A stretch of DNA of 64,000 nt. Origin: Sandaracinus amylolyticus (GTDB taxonomy: Bacteria; Myxococcota_A; Polyangia; Polyangiales; Sandaracinaceae). Every line of letters begins with the position of its first letter. Within the stretch, counting starts at the first letter, position 1. Both the position numbers and the translations under genes were made by a program. Of this stretch, positions 40,209 through 49,236 are shown in pieces. The DNA lies in contig NZ_CP011125.1 of the NCBI RefSeq assembly GCF_000737325.1, forward strand, positions 6,944,001-7,008,000. Reading direction: 5' to 3'. Under the pieces are notes generated by a model. That model saw nothing but the letters and a program-made list of their open reading frames with translations, had not been told where the DNA came from and did not search any database.

Positions 40209-41879
40209 TCATCCGCCGCTCGCGTCGGGACGGTCATCGCTGAGCGGGAGCACCAACGTCACCGTCGATCCCACGCCGGGCTCGCTCGAGATCCCGATGC
40301 GCCCGCCGTGCATCTCGACGATGTACCGCGCGATGTAGAGACCGAGACCCAGCCCGCCGTAGTGCCGCGACGACACCGCGCGCTCGAAGCGCTGGAAGAG
40401 CCGTCCCATGCGCTCCGGCGGGATCCCCATCCCGCGATCCTTCACCTCGAGGAGCGCCGACGCGCCCTCGTCGGTCAGATCGACCAGCACGTCGACCGGC
40501 CGTCCGCGCCCGAACTTCAGCGCGTTCGACAGCACGTTCGTGACGACCTGATCGATCCGCGATCGGTCCCAGCGCCCGATCACCGCACCTCGGGCGTGCA
40601 GCGCGATCTCGGAGCCCGAGCGCGCACGCTCCTCGGCGAACCGCGCGATCACGTCCTGGCACACGACGACCAGATCGACGTCCTCTCGCTCGAGCTGCAG
40701 CGGGCCCGCCTGGATGCGCGAGACGTCGAGCAGCTCGTCCACCAACCGCGCGAGCCGCCGCGTCTGACGCTCGACGTTCTCGAGCAGCTGCAGCGCGCGC
40801 TGCGGCGGCATCTCGACCCCGCGGTCGTGCGCGGATCGCAGCGCCTGCACCACGAGCTGCATCGACGTCAGCGGCGTGCGCAGCTCGTGCGACGCGACCG
40901 ACAGGAACTCGTCGCGCGCGCGGATCGCGTCCTCCGCGGCCTCGCGCGCGGCGCGCTCGGTGTAGAACAAGCGCTCGCGCTCCGCCTCGGCGCGCTTCCG
41001 CTCCGTCACGTCGACGAAGTACACGCCGCGCCCGTAGTGCACTCCGCCGCGGCTCCGCACCGGCACGCAGCGCACGTCGATCACGCGCTCGTCGACGAGG
41101 TGCAGCTCGAGCCGCACCTCCGACTCCACGTTGCGCTCGTTCTCCCGGACCGAGCGCAGCAGCACCTCGGGCTCGCGCAGCTGCCCCGCGATCGCCTCGA
41201 CCACTCCGTCGCGCGAGTGGCTCGCGATCGACGCGTCGAGCCCCCACATGTCGAGGAGCCGCTGGTTCCAGAAGAGCAGCTCGCCGTTCGCGCCGAACAC
41301 CACGATGCCCACGTTCGACGCGTCGCCGATGCGCTCGAGCAGCGCGGATCGCTCGTCGAGGCGGCGCTCGCTCGCGATCGTCCGCGCGAAGAGCTCGCGG
41401 TGCATCAGCACCGTCGAGAGGATCCGGCACAGCCGATCCACCATCCCGCGGTACTGCACCGGCATCCGCGCCGCGCCGTCGAAGTAGACGAGCAGGCACG
41501 CACGATTGCCCACGGGCGACACGTCGATCGGGAAGCGCCACGCCACGAGGTCGGCTCGCGAGAGCTCGTCGTACGGCAGCTCCGGCTCGCTCGCGCCGGC
41601 CGCGATCGCGTCCAGCGTGGCCTCGGAGATCGGCAGCGCGCGCGAGCTCGCGCCGATCCCGCTCGCGCCCGCGACGAGCGCGCGACCGGGCAGCCGCACC
41701 TCGAAGAGCAGCGCCGCGTAGCCCCCGAGCCGCTCCACGAGACGATCGAGGAACACGTCTGCCGAGCGGCTCGGATCGAACAGCTCGAGCGCCGCGACCG
41801 TGAGCTCCTGGAGCACGCTCGCGAGCGCCAGCCCCGCGCCACCCCGGGGGCCGGCGGCGCGCCCTTCGCTCACGTCCAT
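40209..41879 (-). CDS. PAS-domain sensor histidine kinase
   Basis: 556 aa, soluble. Residues ~30-170 resemble a GAF-type domain. A PAS domain spans ~178-300 (GIVVFGANGELLFWNQRLLD), ending in YFVDVTERKR. The HisKA H-box is FLSVASHELRTP with His331. The ATPase domain has N box SNALKFG, G1 VKDRGMGIPPE and G2 GGLGLGLYIA. Its ATG lies inside the end of the FIST gene, so the two are coupled; FIST proteins often feed signals to such kinases. No response regulator is adjacent. Confidence 0.92.
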   Translation of the reverse strand: MDVSEGRAAGPRGGAGLALASVLQELTVAALELFDPSRSADVFLDRLVERLGGYAALLFEVRLPGRALVAGASGIGASSRALPISEATLDAIAAGASEPELPYDELSRADLVAWRFPIDVSPVGNRACLLVYFDGAARMPVQYRGMVDRLCRILSTVLMHRELFARTIASERRLDERSALLERIGDASNVGIVVFGANGELLFWNQRLLDMWGLDASIASHSRDGVVEAIAGQLREPEVLLRSVRENERNVESEVRLELHLVDERVIDVRCVPVRSRGGVHYGRGVYFVDVTERKRAEAERERLFYTERAAREAAEDAIRARDEFLSVASHELRTPLTSMQLVVQALRSAHDRGVEMPPQRALQLLENVERQTRRLARLVDELLDVSRIQAGPLQLEREDVDLVVVCQDVIARFAEERARSGSEIALHARGAVIGRWDRSRIDQVVTNVLSNALKFGRGRPVDVLVDLTDEGASALLEVKDRGMGIPPERMGRLFQRFERAVSSRHYGGLGLGLYIARYIVEMHGGRIGISSEPGVGSTVTLVLPLSDDRPDASGG

Positions 41880-43051
41880 GCGCCGGCTCGCGGCAGCGCC
41901 ATCACGACCGCCGTCTTGTTCTGGAACTGCGGCGTGGTCGTCGCACCGAGCGCGCCGACCTCGCCCAGCGTGAGGCAGCCCATCATCGGGATTCCTCGCC
42001 CGATGCCCTCTTGGATCGCTTCGAGCTCACGCTCCATCGCGCTGCCGAGGATCAGTGCGCGAGACACGCAGTCGAACACCAGCGCGCCGGCCGGGGTGCG
42101 TCCCGGGCCGCGCGCCGCGGTCGCCGCTTCGTGCGCGGCCGCGAGCAGGTCGTGGCGATCCCCGTGCATCACGCGCACCATCGCGCCCTCGGGCACCTCA
42201 CCCACGCAGCGCAGGCTCCCGTCGGGACGCACCTCGAGCGGATCGCGGATGACGTGGTCTCCGTCGGCCTGCGGGATCCCGAGCGGATGCGTCATCGCGA
42301 ACGCCGCGAACCGCTGCTCGTCGACCTCGTCGCCGTTCTCCGCGGCGGTCCGCCGGTAGATCTCGAACGCGCTCTGGTACTCGAGCTCGACGACCGTGAC
42401 GCCGCGCGCGCTGGTGACCGTCGTCGGCGGTCCGTAGGGCTTCCACCCGTGCCGGCTCCCCACCGCGATCGGCTCCGCGCTCTCGATCACGACGGCGACG
42501 ACGCTGTCGTGCCACGCACGACCGCGCGCGAACTGCGCGGTGCGCACGAAGCGCAGGTTGTCGCCCGCGCCTCCGCCCGCCCACGCCGCGCCCGCGCCCG
42601 ACTGTTGCACTGCGCCCCGGATCACCTCGGCGGCGTTCCCGGTGAGCGCGTCCGGGAAGAGCAGGAAGCTGCGGTGCGCCCGCCCGTTCCCTCGGCGCGC
42701 CGCGGCGAGCGCGTCGTGCACGGCCGCGATCCCCGCCGCGCGCGGATCCGCGCTGATCGGCCCGCCCACGCCGACCGCGAACGACACGTCGTCGCCCTCG
42801 AGCACCCCGACCACGACGCCCTGCCGGACGAGCTTCGTCCCGGCGAACACGCCCGCGCTGCAGCAGCCCGCCCACGGCACCTCGACGAGCTCACGCGTGA
42901 CCGCGCTCGCGAGCGCGTCCGCGTCGTACGCGTCGGTGCAGAACGCGAGCGCGAACGCCGGCGAGCTCGCCTGCGACCGCGCCTCTCGCACGGCCTCGCG
43001 CGCGGCCCGATCGACGTCGGTCGCAGCGCTCATCGCGATGTGCAGCTTCAT
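41870..43051 (-). CDS. FIST N/C domain sensory protein
   Basis: 393 aa from ATG 43051, preceded by GAGGTG. The N-terminal FIST part contains VPWAGCCSAGVFAG and the FLLFPDALTGNA segment. The C-terminal FIST_C part has HPLGIPQADGDHVIRDPLEV and ends with IPMMGCLTLGEVGALG and QFQNKTAVVMAL. FIST domains are proposed small-ligand sensors coupled to two-component signalling. It overlaps the kinase gene by ten bases. Confidence 0.9.
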   Translation of the reverse strand: MKLHIAMSAATDVDRAAREAVREARSQASSPAFALAFCTDAYDADALASAVTRELVEVPWAGCCSAGVFAGTKLVRQGVVVGVLEGDDVSFAVGVGGPISADPRAAGIAAVHDALAAARRGNGRAHRSFLLFPDALTGNAAEVIRGAVQQSGAGAAWAGGGAGDNLRFVRTAQFARGRAWHDSVVAVVIESAEPIAVGSRHGWKPYGPPTTVTSARGVTVVELEYQSAFEIYRRTAAENGDEVDEQRFAAFAMTHPLGIPQADGDHVIRDPLEVRPDGSLRCVGEVPEGAMVRVMHGDRHDLLAAAHEAATAARGPGRTPAGALVFDCVSRALILGSAMERELEAIQEGIGRGIPMMGCLTLGEVGALGATTTPQFQNKTAVVMALPRAGAWT

Positions 43052-43163
43052 CCTGTCCGCACCTCGTCTCGTATAGAGCCGACGTGGGAACGATCGGAGT
43101 CGCGCGACGAGCGGCTCGGGCCGCGTGACCCGATCACCGCCCCGCTCGACACTGCGTGACCCG

Positions 43164-44375
43164 ATGGATTCCACCACGCCGCACGATCGCGCTCGCGCGA
43201 CGGTCATCGCGACCCTGATCACCGCGCTCGTCGTCGGATGCGAGGGTGAGCTCAGCGATCCCGACGAGGCCCGCGACGCCGCGGTGCCCACGCGCGACGG
43301 CGGCCCATCCACCGACGCCGCGATCCCCGCCGACGATGCCGCGACCGACCCGGACGACGCGGGCGAGCGCATCGACGAGCTCCGCCCCGACGTCGTCGCG
43401 ATCCAGATCACGAATGCCGCCGGCGGCGCGCCGGCGAAGGGCGACACGCTGCGCGTGACCCTCACGGTCGAGAACCACGGCGACGTCGCGGGCCGCGTCG
43501 CGCTCGTGCCGCACCTCACCAGCGCGCGCTTCGCCGACTTCACCGACGTGCCGCTCGGCACCGTCGAGATCGATCTCGGCGCGCGCGCTCGCGCCGACGC
43601 GACCCTCGAGGTCGGTCCCTTCCTCCACGACGCGGCACGCGGCGATCGCTTCGCGCTCGGCCGTGGCGACTACACGGTCTCGCGCGTCGACGTGAACGGC
43701 GCGAGCGACACCGAGCACACCGGCGGCGCGCTCTCGATGGCCGCGAGCAACGCCATGTTCGTCGCGGTCGTGTACGACCCCGTCTACTTCGATCGCCTCG
43801 GGTACTCCGGCACGCCCGAGGCGTTCCTGCGCGACGCGTTCACCCGCGAGACCGAGGTGTTCGATCCCTCGAGCCCCGGCTCGAGCGCGGGCACGTACCA
43901 GTCGTTCCCCGGCGGCTTCGACGAGATGATGAACGTGCGGCAGCTCTTCCACGTGCTGCCCGGCCTCGCGGCGAACGACGCGGGCGGCGGCTACTGCGAG
44001 CAGGTCGGCGCCTACGCGCGCGCCCAGCTCGGCCTCACGCGCGACTGGGACGTCGACGAGCGCCGTCCCGGCCGCACCGATCCCGATCACCACGGCTTCG
44101 ACATGCTCGTCGGGCTCACCCAGGAGATGGGCGGCGGCGCGGCGTGCGGCTGGCTCGACGTGCAGGTGAGCGGGCTCTTCGACTTCGATCTCTCGCGCGA
44201 CCGCGCGCAGATCATCCTCGTGCACGAGACGGGGCACCTCTTCGGCGCGCCGCACTGCGACCCGCTGCAGGGCTACGTCATGTGCGCGGGCGAGCAGCAC
44301 CAGCGCTACCGCGATCGCGGCGTGTTCGTGTGGCACCGCGTGTCGCTCGACGCGATGACGAACCGCTGGGACTGA
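43164..44375 (+). CDS. Secreted lipoprotein metalloprotease (HExxHxxGxxH)
   Basis: 403 aa from ATG 43164, chosen because it gives a signal peptide ending in the lipobox LVVGC. An Asp/Ala-rich linker follows. Residues ~80-180 form a beta-rich CARDB-like domain (LRVTLTVENHGDVAGRVALV). The catalytic domain has HETGHLFGAPH, zinc ligands His354, His358, His364 with Glu355, as in metzincin-type peptidases. It is probably anchored outside the cell and divergent from the FIST gene. Substrate unknown. Confidence 0.85.
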   Translation: MDSTTPHDRARATVIATLITALVVGCEGELSDPDEARDAAVPTRDGGPSTDAAIPADDAATDPDDAGERIDELRPDVVAIQITNAAGGAPAKGDTLRVTLTVENHGDVAGRVALVPHLTSARFADFTDVPLGTVEIDLGARARADATLEVGPFLHDAARGDRFALGRGDYTVSRVDVNGASDTEHTGGALSMAASNAMFVAVVYDPVYFDRLGYSGTPEAFLRDAFTRETEVFDPSSPGSSAGTYQSFPGGFDEMMNVRQLFHVLPGLAANDAGGGYCEQVGAYARAQLGLTRDWDVDERRPGRTDPDHHGFDMLVGLTQEMGGGAACGWLDVQVSGLFDFDLSRDRAQIILVHETGHLFGAPHCDPLQGYVMCAGEQHQRYRDRGVFVWHRVSLDAMTNRWD

Positions 44376-44380
44376 CGCGC

Positions 44381-44896
44381 TCAGAGCGCGTGCAGCGCGC
44401 GCGTCGGCGGTGCGCCTCGCGCCGCCGCGATCGCGTTCCTCAGGTCCCCCGGCGTGCACGCGCGCGTGCCGATCGACGACACGTGCGGCGCGAGCCACGC
44501 CATCGCGGTCAGCTCGTCATCGAACACCCGCGAGGGCGCGCGCGTCGCCGACGTCATCTGCAGCCCCGCGAGCATGCTCCGCACGATCGACGCGACGAAC
44601 CCCTTGCTCGACACCACGAGCGCGGCCGCGACCAGGTTCGGCGCGAGCTCGCGATCCCGCGCGACCATCTCGCTCCGCACGTCCTGCGGCACCGTCTTCA
44701 GCGCGGGCACCTGCACGCTCGACACGAGGCACACCCGGTTGCCCGGCGCGCGATCCACGATGCGCCGCGAGACCGCGCGCACCACGCGGAAGTGCTCGAT
44801 CGTCCCCTCCGCCGACCACAGCTCGAGCATCACGTCGCGCCACGCCGCCACGCAGAGCACGTCGTCGCGATGGAAGATCGTCGGTGCCTCGTTCAT
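44381..44896 (-). CDS. Conserved-type hypothetical protein
   Basis: 171 aa. Alternating strands and helices (DDVLCVAAWRDVMLELWSAE, then LVAAALVVSSKGFVASIVRS) resemble the STAS/SpoIIAA-like proteins common in large myxobacterial genomes, which bind or relay signals. No catalytic residue is evident. Convergent with the metalloprotease, five bases apart. Confidence 0.6.
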   Translation of the reverse strand: MNEAPTIFHRDDVLCVAAWRDVMLELWSAEGTIEHFRVVRAVSRRIVDRAPGNRVCLVSSVQVPALKTVPQDVRSEMVARDRELAPNLVAAALVVSSKGFVASIVRSMLAGLQMTSATRAPSRVFDDELTAMAWLAPHVSSIGTRACTPGDLRNAIAAARGAPPTRALHAL

Positions 44897-44957
44897 CGTC
44901 GCCCCCCCGGTGACGACGACGACATAAGGCCTCGATCACATCACGACGCGTCCGGCG

Positions 44958-45524
44958 TCAGGGCACCACGATCTCGAAGTCACCGCGCGGCTTCGGCTCG
45001 TGCCACGCCTCGAACGATCGCTCGAAGCGCACGCGCGCGCCCGACGCGACCTCGTGACGCGCGAGGCAGTAGCGCGTGACGAGCCGCACCTCCGCGCCCG
45101 GCGCGATCACCCACCGCGACGGCGATGGGTACACCTCCGGCGCCTGGAACGTCGACGGCTCGCGCCCGACGCGCCACGCCGGCTCGGGCAGCGGCCGCAG
45201 CGCGAGCGGGTTCGACGAGAGCCCCGACACACCGCCGGTCAGCACGTCGACGTGCTGCGCGCTCGCGCTCCGGTTCACCAGCGCCGCGCGCAGCGTCACC
45301 ACGCCGTCGTGCACCTCGGGCGTCCCGCGCACCTCGAACGCGACCTCGGGCGGCATCGGTCGCGCTTGGTCCGACGTGATCACGTCGGGCGTCGTCAGCG
45401 CGCCCGGCGCGTGCTCGATGTCGAGCGTCGCGACCCATCCGTCCGGCGCCGCGCACGCGGGCTCGTGCTCGACGCGACTGCCACACGCGCTCGCGACCAG
45501 CGCGATCGCGAGCACCGAGCGCAT
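44958..45524 (-). CDS. Secreted lipoprotein
   Basis: 188 aa, signal peptide with lipobox ASAC (Cys14). The mature part is beta-rich (TLRAALVNRSASAQHVDVLT), resembling an Ig-like fold, with a second Cys pair possible. The ATG overlaps the aminotransferase stop by four bases, so the two are cotranscribed, though a functional link is not obvious. Confidence 0.75.
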   Translation of the reverse strand: MRSVLAIALVASACGSRVEHEPACAAPDGWVATLDIEHAPGALTTPDVITSDQARPMPPEVAFEVRGTPEVHDGVVTLRAALVNRSASAQHVDVLTGGVSGLSSNPLALRPLPEPAWRVGREPSTFQAPEVYPSPSRWVIAPGAEVRLVTRYCLARHEVASGARVRFERSFEAWHEPKPRGDFEIVVP

Positions 45525-46573
45525 CACACCGGCACGCGCCAGCCGAACGGATCGTCCGCGACGCCCTGCTGGATCGCCTCGAGGCCCGCGCGCAGCGTGG
45601 TCGCGACCTCGCCCGGCGCGCGCAGCTCGATCACGCCCGCTGCGCTCCCGATCGCCGCGATCGGCGCGACGATCGCCGCGGTGCCCGTCCCGAACGCCTC
45701 GGTCAGCGCGCCGCGCTTCGCCGCCTCGTGCACCTCGCGCAGCGAGATCGGCGCCTCCTCGCACTTCACGCCGCGCGCGCGCAGCAGCGCGAGGCACGCG
45801 TCGCGCGTCACACCGGGCAGGATCGTCCCGTCGAGCTCGGGCGTGCGCACCGCTCCGTCGATCACCACGAACACGTTCATCGTGCCCGCCTCGGCGAGCC
45901 GATCGTGATCGTGCGCGTCGAGCCACAGCACCTGATCGAAGCCGCGCTTCTTGGCGCGCTCCGCCGCGTGCAGCGACGCCGCGTAGTTCGCGCCGGTCTT
46001 CGCGTCGCCGAGCCCACCGGGCGCCGCGCGCACGTGCTCGGTCTCGGCCCAGAGGCGCAGCGGCGAGCTGTAGAACGCGTCGACCGCGCTCACCACGATC
46101 GCGAGCTGGTGCGTGCGCGACGGACGCACACCGAGGAACTCCTCGGTCGCGTAGAGCGTCGGGCGCAGGTAGAGCGAGCCCTTGCCGTGCGCCGGGACCC
46201 ACCCCTCGTGCGCCTTCACGATCGCGCGGCACGCATCGAGGAACGCGGCCTCGGGCAGCACCGGCATCGTCAGGCGCTCGCTGCTCTTCGCGAAGCGGCG
46301 CGCGTGGGGCTCGGGGCGCCAGAGGTGCAGCGCGCCGCTCGGTCCGCGCAGCGCCTTGAGCCCCTCGAACACCGAGAGCGCGTACTGCACGCTCGCCGCC
46401 GACGCGACCGTCGTCGCCTCCTCGCGCCGGACGATGCGCGCGCCGTGGAACCCGCGCTCGGGATCGTGATCCGCGACCAGCGCGAACGGGCCGAGCACGC
46501 GACCGAAGCCGAGCGGTGCCGGAGGAAGCGCGGGCAGCGAGCCCGGCGCGCGGAGCGCGAGGAGGTCGAGCAT
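45524..46573 (-). CDS. ilvE: Branched-chain amino acid aminotransferase
   Basis: 349 aa, class IV PLP enzyme. The PLP lysine is Lys192 in GGLGDAKTGANYAAS. Other family landmarks are VFEGLKALRG (~68), SLYLRPTLYATE, and the C-terminal GTMNVFVVIDG and EAFGTGTAAIVAPI. It transfers the amino group between glutamate and 2-oxoacids of valine, leucine and isoleucine in the cytoplasm. Start at ATG 46573 gives the usual length. Confidence 0.93.
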   Translation of the reverse strand: MLDLLALRAPGSLPALPPAPLGFGRVLGPFALVADHDPERGFHGARIVRREEATTVASAASVQYALSVFEGLKALRGPSGALHLWRPEPHARRFAKSSERLTMPVLPEAAFLDACRAIVKAHEGWVPAHGKGSLYLRPTLYATEEFLGVRPSRTHQLAIVVSAVDAFYSSPLRLWAETEHVRAAPGGLGDAKTGANYAASLHAAERAKKRGFDQVLWLDAHDHDRLAEAGTMNVFVVIDGAVRTPELDGTILPGVTRDACLALLRARGVKCEEAPISLREVHEAAKRGALTEAFGTGTAAIVAPIAAIGSAAGVIELRAPGEVATTLRAGLEAIQQGVADDPFGWRVPV

Positions 46574-46642
46574 GCGTGGGTTGTTGCTCGGGGGGTGCCC
46601 CGGCGACAAGGGGACACGCCGCGCGCTGTGAGTGGACGCGCG

Positions 46643-46755
46643 GTCAGCCCAGCTGGAGTGCTCGCCGCCGGAGGGCCCGCACGGGAGCGTGCGGAGCACG
46701 CGGACGGAAGGGACCGGAGCCGGCGAGCCGATGTGCGCCGTCAGCCCAGCTGGAG
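46643..46755. repeat. 16-bp direct repeat in the region upstream of ilvE
   Basis: GTCAGCCCAGCTGGAG occurs at 46643-46658 and again at 46740-46755, 97 bases apart, in the 203-bp gap between two minus-strand genes. Each contains the palindrome CCAGCTGG. They could be regulator sites for the aminotransferase gene or duplicated filler. Confidence 0.5.
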
Positions 46756-46776
46756 CCGGCGAATTCGACACGCGCG

Positions 46777-47367
46777 TCAGCAGGCGCAGACGGCGCTTCG
46801 CGGGCAGCCGCGCGACTGGCAGTGCGACGCCATGCAGACGCCGTTCGACGTCGACGGGTCCTCGTTGATCCCGCCGCCGAACGCGCGACGGCAGTAGTAG
46901 CCGTCCTCGGTGCGGCAGTCGTCGTCGGACTCGCAGCCGCGGAGGCAGAGGCCGTACTCCTCGCGGAACGGCACACAGAGCGCGCCGTCGGGGCAGTCGC
47001 CCTGCTCGAGCGCGGCGCCGTCGACGATCGCGGGCGGAGGCGCGCAGGGCGTCACGCAGTAGCCGTTGGTCCACGCGTTGCCGTTGTTGAACGGCGTCGG
47101 TCCGCCGAGGCACTCGGGGAGCTCGTCGCCGAGGTCGTCGGGGTAGCGGCACGCGTCGTCGTCGACGCACGGCTCGCCGATGTCGGCGCCCTCGGGGCCG
47201 GTGTCGGGCGGCGTGCTCGCGTCGACGGTCGCGTCGGTGCCCGCATCGACGGCGGGGGCGGCGGCGTCGACGCCGGCATCGAAGGAAGACGCGTCGGGCT
47301 CGGTGAGCCGACTGGTGCTGCAGGCGGCGAGGAGGAGCGCGAAGCAAGCGAGCGCACGAGACGGCAT
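46777..47367 (-). CDS. Cys-rich secreted lipoprotein
   Basis: 196 aa from ATG 47367. Signal peptide with lipobox LLAAC (Cys16), then an Asp/Ala/Thr-rich spacer typical of myxobacterial lipoproteins. The remaining domain has about sixteen cysteines (EPCVDDDAC, CESDDDC, YYCRR) in a repeated pattern like the small disulfide modules of myxobacterial surface proteins. No enzyme motif. Confidence 0.8.
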   Translation of the reverse strand: MPSRALACFALLLAACSTSRLTEPDASSFDAGVDAAAPAVDAGTDATVDASTPPDTGPEGADIGEPCVDDDACRYPDDLGDELPECLGGPTPFNNGNAWTNGYCVTPCAPPPAIVDGAALEQGDCPDGALCVPFREEYGLCLRGCESDDDCRTEDGYYCRRAFGGGINEDPSTSNGVCMASHCQSRGCPRSAVCAC

Positions 47368-47434
47368 GCGACGAGCGTACGCGGAAGCAGAGCGGAGCAG
47401 GAAGCAGCCGGCCGAAGAGCGCCGCCCCGGGCCA

Positions 47435-47565
47435 CGACCCAGCGACCTGCTGACGTCGACCCAGCGACCTCCTGACCTCGACCCAGCGACCTGCTGACCT
47501 CGACCCAGCGACCTGCTGACCTCGACCCAGCGACCTGCTGACCTCGACCCAGCGAGTGCCTGACC
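47435..47565. repeat. 22-bp tandem repeat, five units plus a partial
   Basis: A 22-bp unit starting CGACCCAGCGACCTGC repeats at 47435, 47457, 47479, 47501 and 47523, with a partial diverged copy from 47545. Units three to five are identical. It sits in the 313-bp divergent gap between the Cys-rich lipoprotein gene and the Lys-rich protein gene. There are no spacers, so it is not CRISPR. Confidence 0.9.
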
Positions 47566-47680
47566 CCGGGGTATGGCGATCGGTGAGTGGGGGGTCAGCG
47601 ATCGACTAACCCCGTTCGCGGATGTCGCAAACGCCCGGAAAAGCTGGGCAGAATCGCGTTTCGAGGAGGCTCGAACGAGC

Positions 47681-48148
47681 ATGGCGACGAAGAAATCGAG
47701 CAAGAAGAGCGCGAAGAAGACATCGAAGAAGCGCGCGACCCGCAAGCGCGAGCCCGTTGTTCGGCTCTCCGCCGACGAGAAGCAGCGGATGCTGAAGGCC
47801 GGCGACGATCTCGACGACATGATCAGCGAGCTCGAGACCGCGTGGCGCGCGGTGTCGCGCAAGGTGAAGGTCCCGGGCGTCACGCCCGCGTCGCTCGCAG
47901 CGGTCGGACGGCGCGCCGCGCAGGCGCGTGCGAAGGAGGTCGCGCTCGAGACGAAGCTGCTCGCGAAGCTCGCGCCGCTCCGCGATGCGCGCATGCGCGC
48001 GGGCCACGAGGCGCTGAGCGTGCTCTACAAGGTGCGCAAGATCGCGCACGCCATCGGCGACGGCGATCCCGAGGTCGCCGAGGCGTTCGAGCGCTTCGAC
48101 GCGCTGTTCAGCGAGCGCCACCAGGGCGATCGCAGCGGGCCGAGCTGA
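47681..48148 (+). CDS. Lys-rich basic protein with helical domain
   Basis: 155 aa from ATG 47681 with GAGGAGG at 47663-47669. The first 25 residues are a Lys/Ser/Ala/Arg tail (ATKKSSKKSAKKTSKKR), like histone H1 or DNA-compaction tails. The rest is a helical bundle with many charged residues. Binding of DNA or RNA by the tail is likely; the helical part is unassigned. An upstream in-frame ATG (47573) gives a poor N-terminus. Confidence 0.75.
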   Translation: MATKKSSKKSAKKTSKKRATRKREPVVRLSADEKQRMLKAGDDLDDMISELETAWRAVSRKVKVPGVTPASLAAVGRRAAQARAKEVALETKLLAKLAPLRDARMRAGHEALSVLYKVRKIAHAIGDGDPEVAEAFERFDALFSERHQGDRSGPS

Positions 48149-48208
48149 CACGGGCGGGACGAGCGACACACGACGCGTGCGCCTCGATCGAGCTCGTCCC
48201 GTGCTCCG

Positions 48209-49231
48209 CTACGCCAGCAGCCGCGAGATCACCAGCTCGATCACGAACGCCATCGCCGCGCTCAGCGGGAGCGTCAGCACCCACGCGATCACGATGTTCG
48301 TCGCGACGCCCCAGCGCACCGCGCTGATCCGGTTGCTCGCGCCGACGCCCATGATGCACGCGTTGATCACGTGCGTGGTCGAGACCGGCACGCCCGCGTG
48401 GCTCGCGACGAGGATCGTCGCCGCGCCCGCCGTCTCCGCCGCGAAGCCCTGCAGCGGCGAGATGCGGATGATCTTCGTGCCCATCGTCTTGATGATGCGG
48501 CGCCCGCCCGCGGCGGTGCCGAGCGCGATCGCGGTCGCGCACGTGTAGATCACCCAGCGCGGCACCTCGTCGCCCACCGGCATCATCCACTCGGGCACGC
48601 CGGCGCCGCCGTTCGCGACGAACGCGACGAGCGCGAGCGTGATGATGCCCATCGCCTTCTGCGCGTCGTTCGAGCCGTGCGAGAACGCCATCATGCACGC
48701 GCTCACGAGCTGCAGGCGCCGCGACGCGCGGTGCACCGTGCCCGGCCGCGCGCGCCGCACGACCCAGAGCAGCGCGACCATCAGGAAGAACGCGGCGACG
48801 AACCCGAGCGTCGGCGAGACGACCAGTGGGACGAGCACCTTCTTCACCAGCGTCGCCCAGTGGAACGCGCCGGCGCCCGCGTGCGCGACGACCGCGCCCG
48901 CGAGCCCGCCGATCAGCGCGTGCGAGCTCGACGACGGGATGCCGTACCACCACGTGATCAGGTTCCACGCCGACGCGCCGAGCAGCGCGCTGAGCACGAC
49001 GGTCTGATCGACGATCTCGGCGTCGGCGAAGCCGGTCGCGATCGTGGTCGCGACCGCGGTGCCGGTGGTCGCGCCGACGAAGTTGAAGATCGCCGCGATG
49101 ATCACCGCGGTGCGGAGCGGGAGCACGCCGGTCGAGACGACCGTCGCGATCGCGTTCGCGGCGTCGTGGAAGCCGTTGATGTAGTCGAAGACGACGGCCG
49201 CGACGACGACCGCGATCAGCAGGCTAACCAT
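48209..49231 (-). CDS. pit: PiT-family inorganic phosphate transporter
   Basis: 340 aa, about ten membrane helices. The family signature appears in each half: FDYINGFHDAANAIATVVST with the GANDxAN-like motif, and FSHGSNDAQKAMGII. The segment GIPSSSSHALIGGL and its repeat GVPVSTTHVI complete the PiT pattern. It takes up phosphate, probably with protons or sodium. It follows the PhoU-like gene on the same strand by five bases. Confidence 0.93.
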   Translation of the reverse strand: MVSLLIAVVVAAVVFDYINGFHDAANAIATVVSTGVLPLRTAVIIAAIFNFVGATTGTAVATTIATGFADAEIVDQTVVLSALLGASAWNLITWWYGIPSSSSHALIGGLAGAVVAHAGAGAFHWATLVKKVLVPLVVSPTLGFVAAFFLMVALLWVVRRARPGTVHRASRRLQLVSACMMAFSHGSNDAQKAMGIITLALVAFVANGGAGVPEWMMPVGDEVPRWVIYTCATAIALGTAAGGRRIIKTMGTKIIRISPLQGFAAETAGAATILVASHAGVPVSTTHVINACIMGVGASNRISAVRWGVATNIVIAWVLTLPLSAAMAFVIELVISRLLA

Positions 49232-49236
49232 GCTCG

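Noticed and set aside
47435-47565. Tandem repeat considered as a CRISPR array
   Set aside because: Units abut directly with no variable spacers and there are no cas genes nearby.
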